From: RGIG529 sp050950425
Lineage (GTDB): Bacteria; Bacillota; Clostridia; Oscillospirales; Oscillospiraceae
Direction: 5' to 3'
DNA: 64,000 bases
Assembly (NCBI GenBank): GCA_050950425.1
Contig: JBMNHO010000002.1
Coordinates: 372,001 to 436,000 of the forward strand
The notes under the pieces are model-generated. The model ran no database searches and was not told the DNA's origin. It saw only the letters and a list, made by a program, of their open reading frames with translations. The translations under genes and the position numbers were made by a program. This document shows positions 9,699 through 16,510 of the stretch, piece after piece. Each line of letters starts with the position of its first letter. Position 1 is the stretch's first letter.

Positions 9699-9992
9699 TC
9701 ATTTCTTTTGGTTTTTATTATTTATATTATTCGTATTATCGTCATTATTCCTGTCTCTGGTTTTTTTCGGTACGCTTTTGGTACGGTTGTCTTCCTCGGG
9801 CAATATTCCGAGTTGATTTAGGTATAGTGTTGCCGCTTCGTTATAAAAGTCTGACCTGGAATATGAAGCTTCTTGCTGGTCGTTCCTCTCCTGGACGAAC
9901 TCGTCAATTATATCTATCTTTCCTGTAGGTGCGTGTATCGTAATTGGTACGCGCCTTGTTTTGCTTTTCAGTGGTCTTCCAAGCGTGGCCAT
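9699..9992 (-). CDS. Ribbon-helix-helix-like DNA-binding protein
   Basis: 97 residues. The N-terminal half has an Arc/MetJ-type pattern: a strand RVPITIHAP (residues 14-22), a helix, and SRSDFYNEAATLYLNQLG (about 44-61), as in CopG-like regulators. The C-terminal third is polar and low-complexity (NNDDNTNNINNKNQ). AGGGAGGG precedes the ATG. It is the last gene of the left accessory unit, next to the attachment site and two bases beyond the ADP-ribosylglycohydrolase gene. It may autoregulate the unit or act in maintenance; no toxin partner is obvious. Confidence 0.65.
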   Translation of the reverse strand: MATLGRPLKSKTRRVPITIHAPTGKIDIIDEFVQERNDQQEASYSRSDFYNEAATLYLNQLGILPEEDNRTKSVPKKTRDRNNDDNTNNINNKNQKK

Positions 9993-9993
9993 C

Positions 9994-10911
9994 TTATCCC
10001 TCCCTGTTCTTTACCGCTGCGTCTACGAGTCTATCAAGTTGTGCCCTGGTCTCTGGGCTTAATGTCTGGATCCATCTTCCTGGGATCTCTTTGTATCCGT
10101 ATATGGCTCCGGCCAATCCGCCGGTGATTGCTGCTATCGTGTCTGCGTCTCCTCCAAGGTTGGCCGCCTCGATGATTGCGTCTTCGAATGTCTTCGTTGT
10201 CGCCAAGCTGTGAAGAGCGCATTTGAAACTGTCGACTACATACCCAGTAGGCTCCGTGTCTTTTCTTGGTTCCAGTTTGTACTCGCTGCCTTCGAGTTTG
10301 CTATCTATATACTGCCATGCCTCGTCATTGTTATCCGCTTCGGTTATTAAGTTTATCATTTCTGTATATAAACAGCAAGCGTCGGTTGATTTTTTATCCC
10401 AGTGCGTCATTTTTGCTATGTTTCCAGCTTTAGTTACTGCTTCCAGCAACCATTCGTAATAAAGGCCTGGATAAACTGTACGCATTAAGGCTCCATTTCC
10501 TCCGCTACGCCCTCCATTTACTCTTGAGGTACGTTCGCTTGCATTGAACCATACTGTCTTGTCTGGGGCTTCCTGGTGGCTTCTGGCGGCCGCTTCTAGT
10601 ATGCTCATGCTGCAAGTCATACCTATATCTTTCGGGCCGCTCTTTACCCATTCTATAAACCGGATCCCTATCTCTTGGATTGGATCCCCTGGGTTTGCTA
10701 TAATTCCTTCAGCTACGGCCAGGGTCATTTGTGTGTCGTCGGTTATTTCTCCTGGTTCAACATCTAGCCAACCTCCTCCGATCATCTCTGTAACTCGGCC
10801 ATGTTTATTTGCTATTTGCTCCTGGCTCATAAACTCCAGGGGAGCGCCTAGCGCGTCCCCTATTGCTACGCCGTATAAAGCTCCGGCGATTTTATTTCTC
10901 AAACCTTTCAT
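9994..10911 (-). CDS. ADP-ribosylglycohydrolase (DraG/ARH family)
   Basis: 305 residues, about the normal length for the family. The family's metal-binding motifs are present: GDALGAPLEF near residue 17, ITDDTQM near 55, and GGDADTIAAITGGLAGA near 255. These enzymes remove ADP-ribose from modified side chains or nucleic acids using two Mg2+ ions. Start chosen at ATG 10911, seven bases after AAGGAGG; the ATG at 10917 is too close to that site. It belongs to the small unit with its own regulated promoter rather than to the lytic operon. It could undo host or phage ADP-ribosylation, but the substrate is unknown. Confidence 0.85.
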   Translation of the reverse strand: MKGLRNKIAGALYGVAIGDALGAPLEFMSQEQIANKHGRVTEMIGGGWLDVEPGEITDDTQMTLAVAEGIIANPGDPIQEIGIRFIEWVKSGPKDIGMTCSMSILEAAARSHQEAPDKTVWFNASERTSRVNGGRSGGNGALMRTVYPGLYYEWLLEAVTKAGNIAKMTHWDKKSTDACCLYTEMINLITEADNNDEAWQYIDSKLEGSEYKLEPRKDTEPTGYVVDSFKCALHSLATTKTFEDAIIEAANLGGDADTIAAITGGLAGAIYGYKEIPGRWIQTLSPETRAQLDRLVDAAVKNREG

Positions 10912-10927
10912 ATTCATTCCTCCTTAA

Positions 10928-11080
10928 TCAATAACTGTAGTATGCTTCCTCCGCTTCCTGCTCGGTGTGGAAGTCCATTTCTTCCAACATTAAAACTTCT
11001 AGTATTTTTATAACCTTATCTTCCAGCTCTGTCTGTTTAGCCGCTCTTATCATGTAGCCGACTGCCGCTGCGTTGGTCAT
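10928..11080 (-). CDS. Small hypothetical protein (50 aa)
   Basis: An acidic helical peptide (MTNAAAVGYMIRAAKQTELE...) with a good ribosome site (GGAGGAATAACC-ATG) and tight spacing to its neighbours in the accessory unit. No family recognised. Confidence 0.55.
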   Translation of the reverse strand: MTNAAAVGYMIRAAKQTELEDKVIKILEVLMLEEMDFHTEQEAEEAYYSY

Positions 11081-11082
11081 GG

Positions 11083-11283
11083 TTATTCCTCCTTCTTGGC
11101 TTTTGTTAGCTCATAGTCCTCGGTTTGCTTTTCTGTCAGTGGTTCTTGGTATTCTACCCATCCCCATGCTTGCCTTTCAATTTCGCTAACGTACTTTCTT
11201 TCATCGTACGTTTTTATGTTTGCCGGTTTGCCCGGGAAGGTTCCCGGGGCTGGCGGCCTTTGTGTCAGATAATATCTGTTCAT
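11083..11283 (-). CDS. Small hypothetical phage protein (66 aa)
   Basis: Starts MNRYYLTQRPPAPGTFPG; peptides beginning this way are frequent in Clostridia mobile elements. The C-terminal half is charged. Its start overlaps the stop of the upstream gene by four bases (ATGA type), so the two are probably coupled in translation. Function unknown. Confidence 0.65.
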   Translation of the reverse strand: MNRYYLTQRPPAPGTFPGKPANIKTYDERKYVSEIERQAWGWVEYQEPLTEKQTEDYELTKAKKEE

Positions 11284-11504
11284 GCTTGTTCCTCCTTCAT
11301 TTTCTGTAGTTGTTCGTCGAGAAACTTTGTCCAGTTTGATGTGCTCAGCTGTCCGTCTGAGTTCCAGAAGCACTCGAGGTCTTCTATCGTCTCCCTGATC
11401 CTGTCTATGTCCTTCTGAGCGTCTTCTGCTCCAAGGACACATATTTTCTCTTTTGCCGTGTCTATAAGCCCTATTATCATGTGCGCGTATCTGTGTTTGT
11501 TCAT
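11280..11504 (-). CDS. Hypothetical helical protein (74 aa)
   Basis: Start chosen at ATG 11504 (MNKHRYAHMII) downstream of AGGAGG; a longer frame to 11540 lacks a ribosome site. Largely alpha-helical and acidic, with no known domain seen. Part of the accessory unit. Confidence 0.6.
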   Translation of the reverse strand: MNKHRYAHMIIGLIDTAKEKICVLGAEDAQKDIDRIRETIEDLECFWNSDGQLSTSNWTKFLDEQLQKMKEEQA

Positions 11505-11521
11505 TGGGCCCCGCCTCCTCC

Positions 11522-11704
11522 TTATCTTTTTTTGAGCCATGCGACTCTGGCCGCTCTGCAGCTTTCGAGCGTAGGCTTTACGCAGGAGAATAATTCTCCG
11601 TTGGTATGCCTGTAGTCGTACTGCACTGCCTTCTTTCGCGTTACACTGCTCTTGAATGTTTCGTGTTGCTCTTGGCCTCTGGCCAGTTCCTTTGGATTTA
11701 GCAT
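11522..11704 (-). CDS. DUF3873-like protein (60 aa)
   Basis: Has the DUF3873 pattern: a glutamine/glutamate-rich start, then VQYDYRHTNGELFSCVKPTL and ESCRAARVAWL. Proteins of this type are common on conjugative and phage elements; their role is unknown. Confidence 0.65.
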   Translation of the reverse strand: MLNPKELARGQEQHETFKSSVTRKKAVQYDYRHTNGELFSCVKPTLESCRAARVAWLKKR

Positions 11705-11723
11705 TTCGTTATCTCCTTCCGCG

Positions 11724-11915
11724 TTATAAAATCGGTTCGTTCTTTTCTTTTTGCTGCTGGTAGTAGTTGATTAGCATTACCAAGTCTCCGGGGCTGATGG
11801 TGAAGCTGTTGTCTACAATTTTTCCGGGGCCGGTGATTACTTTTATTCCTCCGTCGTGCTTGTACTGTTCGAGCACCATTTTGCGCCCGTTGTTAATGTC
11901 TACTGATATTTTCAT
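11724..11915 (-). CDS. Small hypothetical protein (63 aa)
   Basis: Beta-rich N-terminus (MKISVDINNGRKMVLEQY) and helical C-terminus (GDLVMLINYYQQQKEKNE). Its start overlaps the stop of the preceding gene by four bases. No family recognised. Confidence 0.6.
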   Translation of the reverse strand: MKISVDINNGRKMVLEQYKHDGGIKVITGPGKIVDNSFTISPGDLVMLINYYQQQKEKNEPIL

Positions 11916-12124
11916 TCTTCGTCCTCCTCTCCTAAGTCTTCCGATGTGTTAAAGTCTATTTCTGTTATGCTGCCGTAGGTGTAGCCGTTGTCGTTTCTCA
12001 AGTAGACCGGCATGTCTTCGTCAAAGTCTGAAAGTAGGCCGATTAGCTCTCCTACTGTGAGCGTCCTCCCGCATTGGTCTGTTCCGTATCCGTTTCTTTT
12101 ACCCTCGATGTAGAGTTTACTCAT
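11912..12124 (-). CDS. Small acidic hypothetical protein (70 aa), first gene of the accessory unit
   Basis: Start chosen at ATG 12124 (MSKLYIEGKRNGYG) behind AAGGAGG. A longer frame to 12196 would run through the promoter and operator described separately and is rejected. The segment TVGELIGLLSDFDEDMPVYL resembles small phage proteins that pair a GELI-x-L-x-x-F-D-x-D-x-P-V motif with a beta strand; function unknown. Confidence 0.7.
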   Translation of the reverse strand: MSKLYIEGKRNGYGTDQCGRTLTVGELIGLLSDFDEDMPVYLRNDNGYTYGSITEIDFNTSEDLGEEDEE

Positions 12125-12148
12125 GGTGTTTCCTCCTTGTTTTTTTAT

Positions 12149-12165
12149 TTCTCGTTTCTTGAGAA
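12149..12165. promoter_or_regulatory. 17-bp operator, copy 1 (TTCTC-N7-GAGAA)
   Basis: Perfect 5-bp arms with a 7-base spacer, just downstream of the -10 box at 12167-12172 and overlapping the expected transcription start. The same 17-bp architecture recurs at 12204-12220 and 63856-63872. Confidence 0.7.
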
Positions 12166-12166
12166 C

Positions 12167-12196
12167 ATCATAAACCGACGGTGGTTTATAAGTCAA
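12167..12196 (-). promoter_or_regulatory. Sigma-A-type promoter of the accessory unit
   Basis: Minus strand: -35 TTGACT (12191-12196), 18-base spacer, -10 TATGAT (12167-12172). The spacer contains a 7-bp inverted repeat, ATAAACC-N6-GGTTTAT (12170-12189). The first start codon is about 45 bases downstream. It is flanked by two identical-architecture operators, one on each side. Confidence 0.75.
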
Positions 12197-12203
12197 GACA
12201 TAT

Positions 12204-12220
12204 TTCTCAAATTCCGAGAA
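12204..12220. promoter_or_regulatory. 17-bp operator, copy 2 (TTCTC-N7-GAGAA)
   Basis: Lies just upstream of the -35 box. Its centre is 55 bp from that of copy 1, about five helical turns, so two repressor dimers would sit on the same DNA face and could cooperate or loop. Confidence 0.7.
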
Positions 12221-12231
12221 TTAAATTTGGG

Positions 12232-12274
12232 CAAAAAAAATAAGCCCCAGAGTTGTCGTTCTCCAGGGCTTATT
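12232..12274 (-). terminator. Late-operon terminator after the holin gene
   Basis: AATAAGCCC (12239-12247) pairs with GGGCTTATT (12266-12274). Reading leftward it is followed by a U-tract (eight A on the plus strand at 12233-12240). It separates the lytic operon from the independently promoted accessory unit. Confidence 0.8.
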
Positions 12275-12275
12275 C

Positions 12276-12710
12276 TTATAACTCTATAGGTTCTGCTGCG
12301 GTCAGCACGAAGTTCTTTTGCTCGTTTACCGTCTGCTCTATCTTGGTGTCGAGCCATACTGTCAGGTCTCCGTATAGGTCTGTGATCATCCTTTTTGCTT
12401 CTTCTGTTAGTAATTTCAACGCTACGTCTTTCGCTGTATTAAATGCCTGCTCTTGCGCCTCTTTGTCAAACTTTCCTTGCTTTTTCAGCGAGTCGACGTA
12501 TGTCTGGGCGGTGTATGTTACTGCCTGAAGGACGGCGTCCGTCGCCTCGTTCAGATAAATTTTAATTAGCTCATTGTCTATCTTGACCGTCGCCTGGTCT
12601 GCCTTCGCCTTCAGGAATTTTACCAAATAGGTAACTAAAACCGGTATTGCCGGTATAATTACTACCTGGATCAATGTGATTAATAATTCGTTGGTTAGTA
12701 TTTCATTCAT
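12276..12710 (-). CDS. Phage holin, LLH family
   Basis: 144 residues with one N-terminal membrane segment (LLITLIQVVIIPAIPVLVTYL, about 9-30) and a long charged amphipathic helical tail. This is the layout of LLH (Phage_holin_6_1-like) proteins. Holins permeabilise the cytoplasmic membrane at lysis so that the endolysin can reach the wall. It lies directly downstream of the endolysin gene and is the last gene before the late terminator. Confidence 0.8.
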   Translation of the reverse strand: MNEILTNELLITLIQVVIIPAIPVLVTYLVKFLKAKADQATVKIDNELIKIYLNEATDAVLQAVTYTAQTYVDSLKKQGKFDKEAQEQAFNTAKDVALKLLTEEAKRMITDLYGDLTVWLDTKIEQTVNEQKNFVLTAAEPIEL

Positions 12711-12726
12711 CTTGCGGTTCCTCCTC

Positions 12727-14271
12727 TTATTGTGGTATTAAATCTTGAGACTTCACTGCGGCTGTGACCTTTCCTTTAAGGCCTATTACCACTCTGTTCC
12801 CGCTTATCTGTTGAACGTCATAAACGGTATTGTAAACAAACCCGGCTAGGTTGCCTCCGGTGTATGTCTTCGCTCCTCGCTTAACCTTGACCTTGCTGCC
12901 CACCTTGATGGTCTTGGCTGGTGTTGGCGCTAGTGTCTGTGTCTTTTTGGATGTTTTAATCGTGAGCTTTTGACCTGGCCTGATAAGGTTCGGGTTTTTG
13001 ATGTTGTTGTCCGCTGCTATCTTCTGGTAAGTCGTGCCGTATTTAGAAGCAATCCCGGAGAGTGTATCTCCTTTTTCCACAGTGTGGGTATGTGTGAATA
13101 CCTGGCCTGTGGTTGGCGCCGTCGCTTTAGCCGTATACTTGTCGTAGTAGGTTTGTCCATATTTTGCTCGTCTGACTTTGGCCGATTCGCTTTGATCTGC
13201 TGGTCGCTCATATTCGGTCAATACAACGTCCGATGCCTGCCTTACTGATGTTGCGCCTTTTAGGACTTTTATCGTATTTGTGTACCCTTGTATTTCCTTC
13301 CAAAGGTAGGCTAGTTGCATGTTCAAATCTCCTATAGACGCCTTCGCTTCTTTTGCGAACTTAAGCAGCCCCTCTTTACGGCTCCAGTACGTCCATTGTG
13401 CCAGGCCATATCCTGCGGAGTCTCGTACAAAATTGGTATAAGCTCCGGAGTCGACCGCCTTGGTGTATTCGGCGTCGGTCATTTTCAGGCTTTTTTCGTA
13501 GCTGTTCTGAAGGTTGTTTGACCTTAGTCCACTTTCTGCATAAAGGTTGCCCATGAGCCCTGCCACTGCATAATCGTTTAGTCCCTTTCCTTTGAAAAAC
13601 TTCCAGATGGTTTCCTCGCCTGTCGTTGCTGAAGGTGTCGGGGTTGATGGTTTTGGTGTCGGTGTGGGTGTAGGTTTTCCTTTTGCCAGCTCTGCTTTGA
13701 TTGCTGCCCTTGCTGTATCCATGCTCTTGCCATGGCGCGGGAACCAGTGCATAACGTCGGCGTGATTGCTTGCGATTCCCATCCTGTGGCCTTCGCTGTG
13801 GCATATAACCGTTTTATTGTTTACTTCCAATCCATAAAGCTCGCAAAGGTAAGCGGTAAGCTCTACGGCTTCCTGGTATACCTTGTTGAAATAAACCGGG
13901 TCACTGAGGGCATCTTCGCAAATCTCAAAGCCTATATATCCGTTATTGTTTGCATTTTTTGAACTTCCAAGGGAGCCGGATCCGCTGTGCCATCCCACCA
14001 TATCCCATGGCAGTGTTTGGTAGGTTCTCACTTCTCCGTTCTTGTCTAATCCTATAAATGCATGAACGCATACATTTCTCCCTCCGGGCTTTGGTTGGTT
14101 CCAATGGTTGTTATATGGGTTTTTCCCGAGCACGCCGTCGTCTGGGCCGACGTATCTGCTTAGTTTGGGGTTGTTTGCCCCTGTGCTATGCCACATTACC
14201 CCTTTTACGGTATGCTTCTTGCCTGACTTGTAGCAGTTGTTATTTTTCAAAATTAATTTAGAAAGTTTCAT
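12727..14271 (-). CDS. Modular endolysin: amidase + phage-tail-lysozyme domain + LysM
   Basis: 514 residues from ATG 14271 (MKLSKLILKNN, GGGAGGAG upstream); the longer frame to 14403 is not supported. Residues about 15-170 are an N-acetylmuramoyl-L-alanine amidase of the Amidase_2 type (VMWHSTGANNP, VICHSEGHRMG). A Pro/Thr linker leads to a second domain at about 215-375 of the phage-tail-lysozyme type (AVAGLMGNLYAESGL with its catalytic-type Glu, GYGLAQWT). A LysM wall-binding repeat follows (VEKGDTLSGIASKYG, about 390-440), then an SH3-like C-terminus. Two cleavage activities plus wall binding make this the lysis enzyme. Confidence 0.88.
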   Translation of the reverse strand: MKLSKLILKNNNCYKSGKKHTVKGVMWHSTGANNPKLSRYVGPDDGVLGKNPYNNHWNQPKPGGRNVCVHAFIGLDKNGEVRTYQTLPWDMVGWHSGSGSLGSSKNANNNGYIGFEICEDALSDPVYFNKVYQEAVELTAYLCELYGLEVNNKTVICHSEGHRMGIASNHADVMHWFPRHGKSMDTARAAIKAELAKGKPTPTPTPKPSTPTPSATTGEETIWKFFKGKGLNDYAVAGLMGNLYAESGLRSNNLQNSYEKSLKMTDAEYTKAVDSGAYTNFVRDSAGYGLAQWTYWSRKEGLLKFAKEAKASIGDLNMQLAYLWKEIQGYTNTIKVLKGATSVRQASDVVLTEYERPADQSESAKVRRAKYGQTYYDKYTAKATAPTTGQVFTHTHTVEKGDTLSGIASKYGTTYQKIAADNNIKNPNLIRPGQKLTIKTSKKTQTLAPTPAKTIKVGSKVKVKRGAKTYTGGNLAGFVYNTVYDVQQISGNRVVIGLKGKVTAAVKSQDLIPQ

Positions 14272-14584
14272 TGCTTTGCTCCTCCCATTCTTGTCGATAC
14301 GCTTCCGCCTGTCTCTCTTCTGCCAGGTAGTGAGGTATCTTAAGCTCGTTTTCCTTCTTTGCTTTGTGATAATAGAAGCCGGTTGCTGTGGCCAGCTCTG
14401 CAAAAACCGAAGGTATTAGGTATGCAAGTGGTGAAAGGTCTCCAGTTAAATAAATCATTCTGCATGAAAAAACGACCACTGCTATGGTCGCTATTGAAAC
14501 TCCTATGAAAATGAGTTTTGAGAATTCGATTTTCTTCCTGGATCTATTCCTGGCCTTTGCCCTGCTCCGTTTCTTTTTAGCCAT
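14258..14584 (-). CDS. Small two-helix membrane protein of the lysis cassette
   Basis: 108 residues from ATG 14584 (MAKKKRSRAKAR). A very basic N-terminus is followed by two membrane helices (KLIFIGVSIATIAVVVFSC and LAYLIPSVFAELATATGFYY) and an acidic tail. Overlaps the endolysin start by 14 bases. It may be a second holin, an antiholin or a spanin-like accessory; the sequence does not decide. Confidence 0.65.
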   Translation of the reverse strand: MAKKKRSRAKARNRSRKKIEFSKLIFIGVSIATIAVVVFSCRMIYLTGDLSPLAYLIPSVFAELATATGFYYHKAKKENELKIPHYLAEERQAEAYRQEWEEQSNETF

Positions 14585-14598
14585 TGCCTCATCCTCTC

Positions 14599-14916
14599 CT
14601 AATATAAATTTTTTACGCCCTGTTCTGTCATGAAGTCCTTTTGTTCGTGCTTCACCCTTTGGGCGTATGAAAGGGCTGCACTTAGCTCTCCGTTGCACTT
14701 GCCGTCACGTATTGACACCGCTGTAGCCTCGCCTAGGGCGATTGCCGCTCCTACGCTACGTATTAGTAAGAGTTCGTTTTTCTCCCTGGCCTTGTCTAAC
14801 TCATCTCTCTTGGCGTCGCGCTTCGTTATACTTCTTTGGATTGTCCAGAAGCATAACCCCGTGACCGCACTTGGTACTCCCATCATGACCAGAATTGTCG
14901 TCGCGTCTAATTGCAT
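14599..14916 (-). CDS. Phage membrane protein, hemolysin/holin-like accessory
   Basis: 105 residues with an N-terminal membrane segment (TILVMMGVPSAVTGLCFWTI) and a charged helix followed by AIALGEATAVSI, CNGELSAALSYA and KHEQKDF. This pattern is familiar from short proteins in Clostridia phage lysis regions. The biochemical role is unknown; position suggests lysis or tail-tip. Confidence 0.65.
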   Translation of the reverse strand: MQLDATTILVMMGVPSAVTGLCFWTIQRSITKRDAKRDELDKAREKNELLLIRSVGAAIALGEATAVSIRDGKCNGELSAALSYAQRVKHEQKDFMTEQGVKNLY

Positions 14917-15058
14917 CGATATTGTTCACCTCCGTTCCCCGTAGCTCTTCTTGGGTGATTGCCTCATGCTGCAAGAGCCGAGAAGCAATCGAGTTTATAA
15001 GCTCGTTTTGCTTTTGAATAATTTCCGTCTGTTCGTCGATTATTTGCATGGCGTCCAT
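14801..15058 (-). CDS. Small coiled-coil phage protein
   Basis: The first about 48 residues form a heptad-like helix (IIDEQTEIIQKQNELINSIA, then LLQHEAITQEEL) typical of short phage proteins in this position. The remaining 37 codons overlap the next gene by 116 bases and look like read-through sequence, so the true end may be earlier or a frameshift may exist. Confidence 0.45.
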   Translation of the reverse strand: MDAMQIIDEQTEIIQKQNELINSIASRLLQHEAITQEELRGTEVNNIDAIRRDDNSGHDGSTKCGHGVMLLDNPKKYNEARRQER

Positions 15059-15062
15059 CCAG

Positions 15063-16163
15063 TTATCCCTCCTCCGTTACGTTCTTTGGATTGCGTGTTA
15101 ATGAAAACTCCTTAAATAGCTTTTCTCTGAAGTTTTTACAATCCACCCTGTCAAGTATCGCCTTGTAGCTTTGCACCGTAGCATTTGCCTCTGCGAATGT
15201 GATTTTGCCGTCCCGATAGTTTTCTGAAACCTCTCGCATGCGTCGTTTCATTCGAAGCGATGTGGTCTTCCTTAATATTGCATGGTCGTCATAGATTAAA
15301 ACCCCGACAAACTCGCACCCAGCCCTTACTGGTCTCATGGCTGTTTTGCTATTAAACTTTAGTAGCAGCTTTTCTTCTAAGAATTTGGTTAATTTCCTCC
15401 CGTATTCCAGAAGACGCTCCTTGTCGTTGTCCACAATTATTATGTCGTCCATATATCTGATGTATCGCTTTATCCCCAGTTCTCTCTTTGCGTATTGATC
15501 CAGCGGATCCATGTACATATTGCCTAGCATGTGGCTAAGTCCTCCGCCTATCGGAATTCCCACATCCCATAGCATTTCCGCTTCTGTGATCGTCAGGTGG
15601 TCTGCGTCGAGCGGCAGTCCAAACGGCTTTGATGTGCTACATACGTAGTACTCTATCAATTCTACAGTCCTCGGGTCGTCTATCTTCTTTCTGCAAATGT
15701 CCATCATTATTTCATGATCTATTCGGTAAAAGAATTTTGCTACGTCGAATTTGTAATAATACCACTCTCCTTCCGCTACTCTTGTGGCTTTTATCCACCC
15801 GTATAAAGTATCAAACGCGGCCACTTGACCGCGTCCTTTAATGCATGAATATGTGTCTGTTATAAACATTTTTGAAACTTTGGGGTTGACTGCATCATAG
15901 ATTGCTCTTTGTATGATTTTGCTCTGGTAGTCGATATAAATTACTTTCCTGACCTTCGGTACGTAAACTAGAAAACTCTTGTAGTAAACCTTTGGTATTT
16001 TCCCGGATCGTAATAATTCGCTTATTCCATGTAGCCTATCTTCCAGGTCTCTTTGGAATATCAGAACTTCTTCCTGTTCGCGCTTCCCCTTTGACACTTC
16101 TTTTTCTGCTATCATCAAGCTGTGAAACGATGTAATTTCCATAAAAACTTTTCTAATTGCCAT
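15063..16163 (-). CDS. Diversity-generating retroelement reverse transcriptase
   Basis: 366 residues, the compact size of DGR reverse transcriptases. Visible RT motifs are VPKVRKVIYIDYQSKIIQRA (fingers, about 68-88), KFDVAKFFYRIDH (motif A with catalytic Asp, about 137), GIPIGGGLSHMLGNMY (motif B, about 200) and RYMDDIIIVDND (motif C, YMDD, about 235). Motif B has SH where many DGR RTs have SQ. There is no maturase or endonuclease domain, which argues against a group II intron. With the adjacent template repeat and avd, it would copy TR RNA into adenine-mutagenised cDNA for transfer into the target gene. No good ribosome site precedes the ATG; a folded RNA ends 12 bases upstream. Confidence 0.93.
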   Translation of the reverse strand: MAIRKVFMEITSFHSLMIAEKEVSKGKREQEEVLIFQRDLEDRLHGISELLRSGKIPKVYYKSFLVYVPKVRKVIYIDYQSKIIQRAIYDAVNPKVSKMFITDTYSCIKGRGQVAAFDTLYGWIKATRVAEGEWYYYKFDVAKFFYRIDHEIMMDICRKKIDDPRTVELIEYYVCSTSKPFGLPLDADHLTITEAEMLWDVGIPIGGGLSHMLGNMYMDPLDQYAKRELGIKRYIRYMDDIIIVDNDKERLLEYGRKLTKFLEEKLLLKFNSKTAMRPVRAGCEFVGVLIYDDHAILRKTTSLRMKRRMREVSENYRDGKITFAEANATVQSYKAILDRVDCKNFREKLFKEFSLTRNPKNVTEEG

Positions 16164-16174
16164 ATATAATTAGC

Positions 16175-16262
16175 GCAGCAACGCGGGCCTCGGACATCCT
16201 ACCGCCGGCCGAGAGGCCTTGCCCCTCGTATAGTCATGGCCTCCCATGTCCATAATTGCTGC
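16175..16262 (-). ncRNA. Folded spacer RNA between template repeat and RT gene
   Basis: Three nested stems are visible: 16175-16181 with 16256-16262 (7 bp, GCAGCAA/TTGCTGC), 16192-16197 with 16246-16251 (6 bp, GGACAT/ATGTCC), and 16213-16218 with 16238-16243 (6 bp, GAGGCC/GGCCTC). In the Bordetella phage DGR the RNA between TR and the RT gene is structured and required for mutagenic cDNA synthesis; this element is in the matching position. A 27-codon ORF (16170-16253) also spans it. Confidence 0.65.
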
Positions 16263-16369
16263 TGTTTTGCTTTTTAACCTCCTTTTACTGGAAGTACGGG
16301 AAACGGATCCTTATCCCCTGTGCTGTCCGGTATCCCTTGAGCGTACCGGCTCCTGACGTATGGGGTTGA

Positions 16370-16487
16370 GCGGAGCGGAAGCCGCTGTTGGCGTGGGCGT
16401 TCGTACGCGAGTTGTGGGTGCCGTAAGCGCAGAACACGCCCGCATTCGTGGTGCCCGCATAGTTACCGCCGGAGTTAAACAAGCGCT
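16370..16487 (-). repeat. DGR template repeat (TR)
   Basis: 118 bp, lying between avd and the RT gene. It is closely similar to the 115-bp variable repeat in the target gene. Read in the target frame it encodes several Asn (AAC/AAT) codons at exactly the positions that vary, as expected of a template whose adenines are mutagenised. Its last 19 bases on the coding strand (ending GGCTTCCGCTCCGC) are identical in both repeats. The surrounding open frame (16285-16482) is not treated as a gene. Confidence 0.9.
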
Positions 16488-16510
16488 ATATCCGCATTCC
16501 CTAAAATAAA

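Noticed and set aside
12125..12196. Longer N-terminus for the first accessory gene, starting at TTG 12196
   Set aside because: It would translate through a near-consensus promoter and an operator; a good ribosome site serves the ATG at 12124.
15063..16163. Reverse transcriptase as a group II intron or retron
   Set aside because: No maturase or endonuclease domain and no intron RNA; instead TR, VR and Avd are all present next to it.
16285..16482. Open frame across the template repeat that could be read as a second lectin-like protein
   Set aside because: It has no ribosome site and its similarity to the target comes from TR being a copy of VR. The downstream part is not protein-like.
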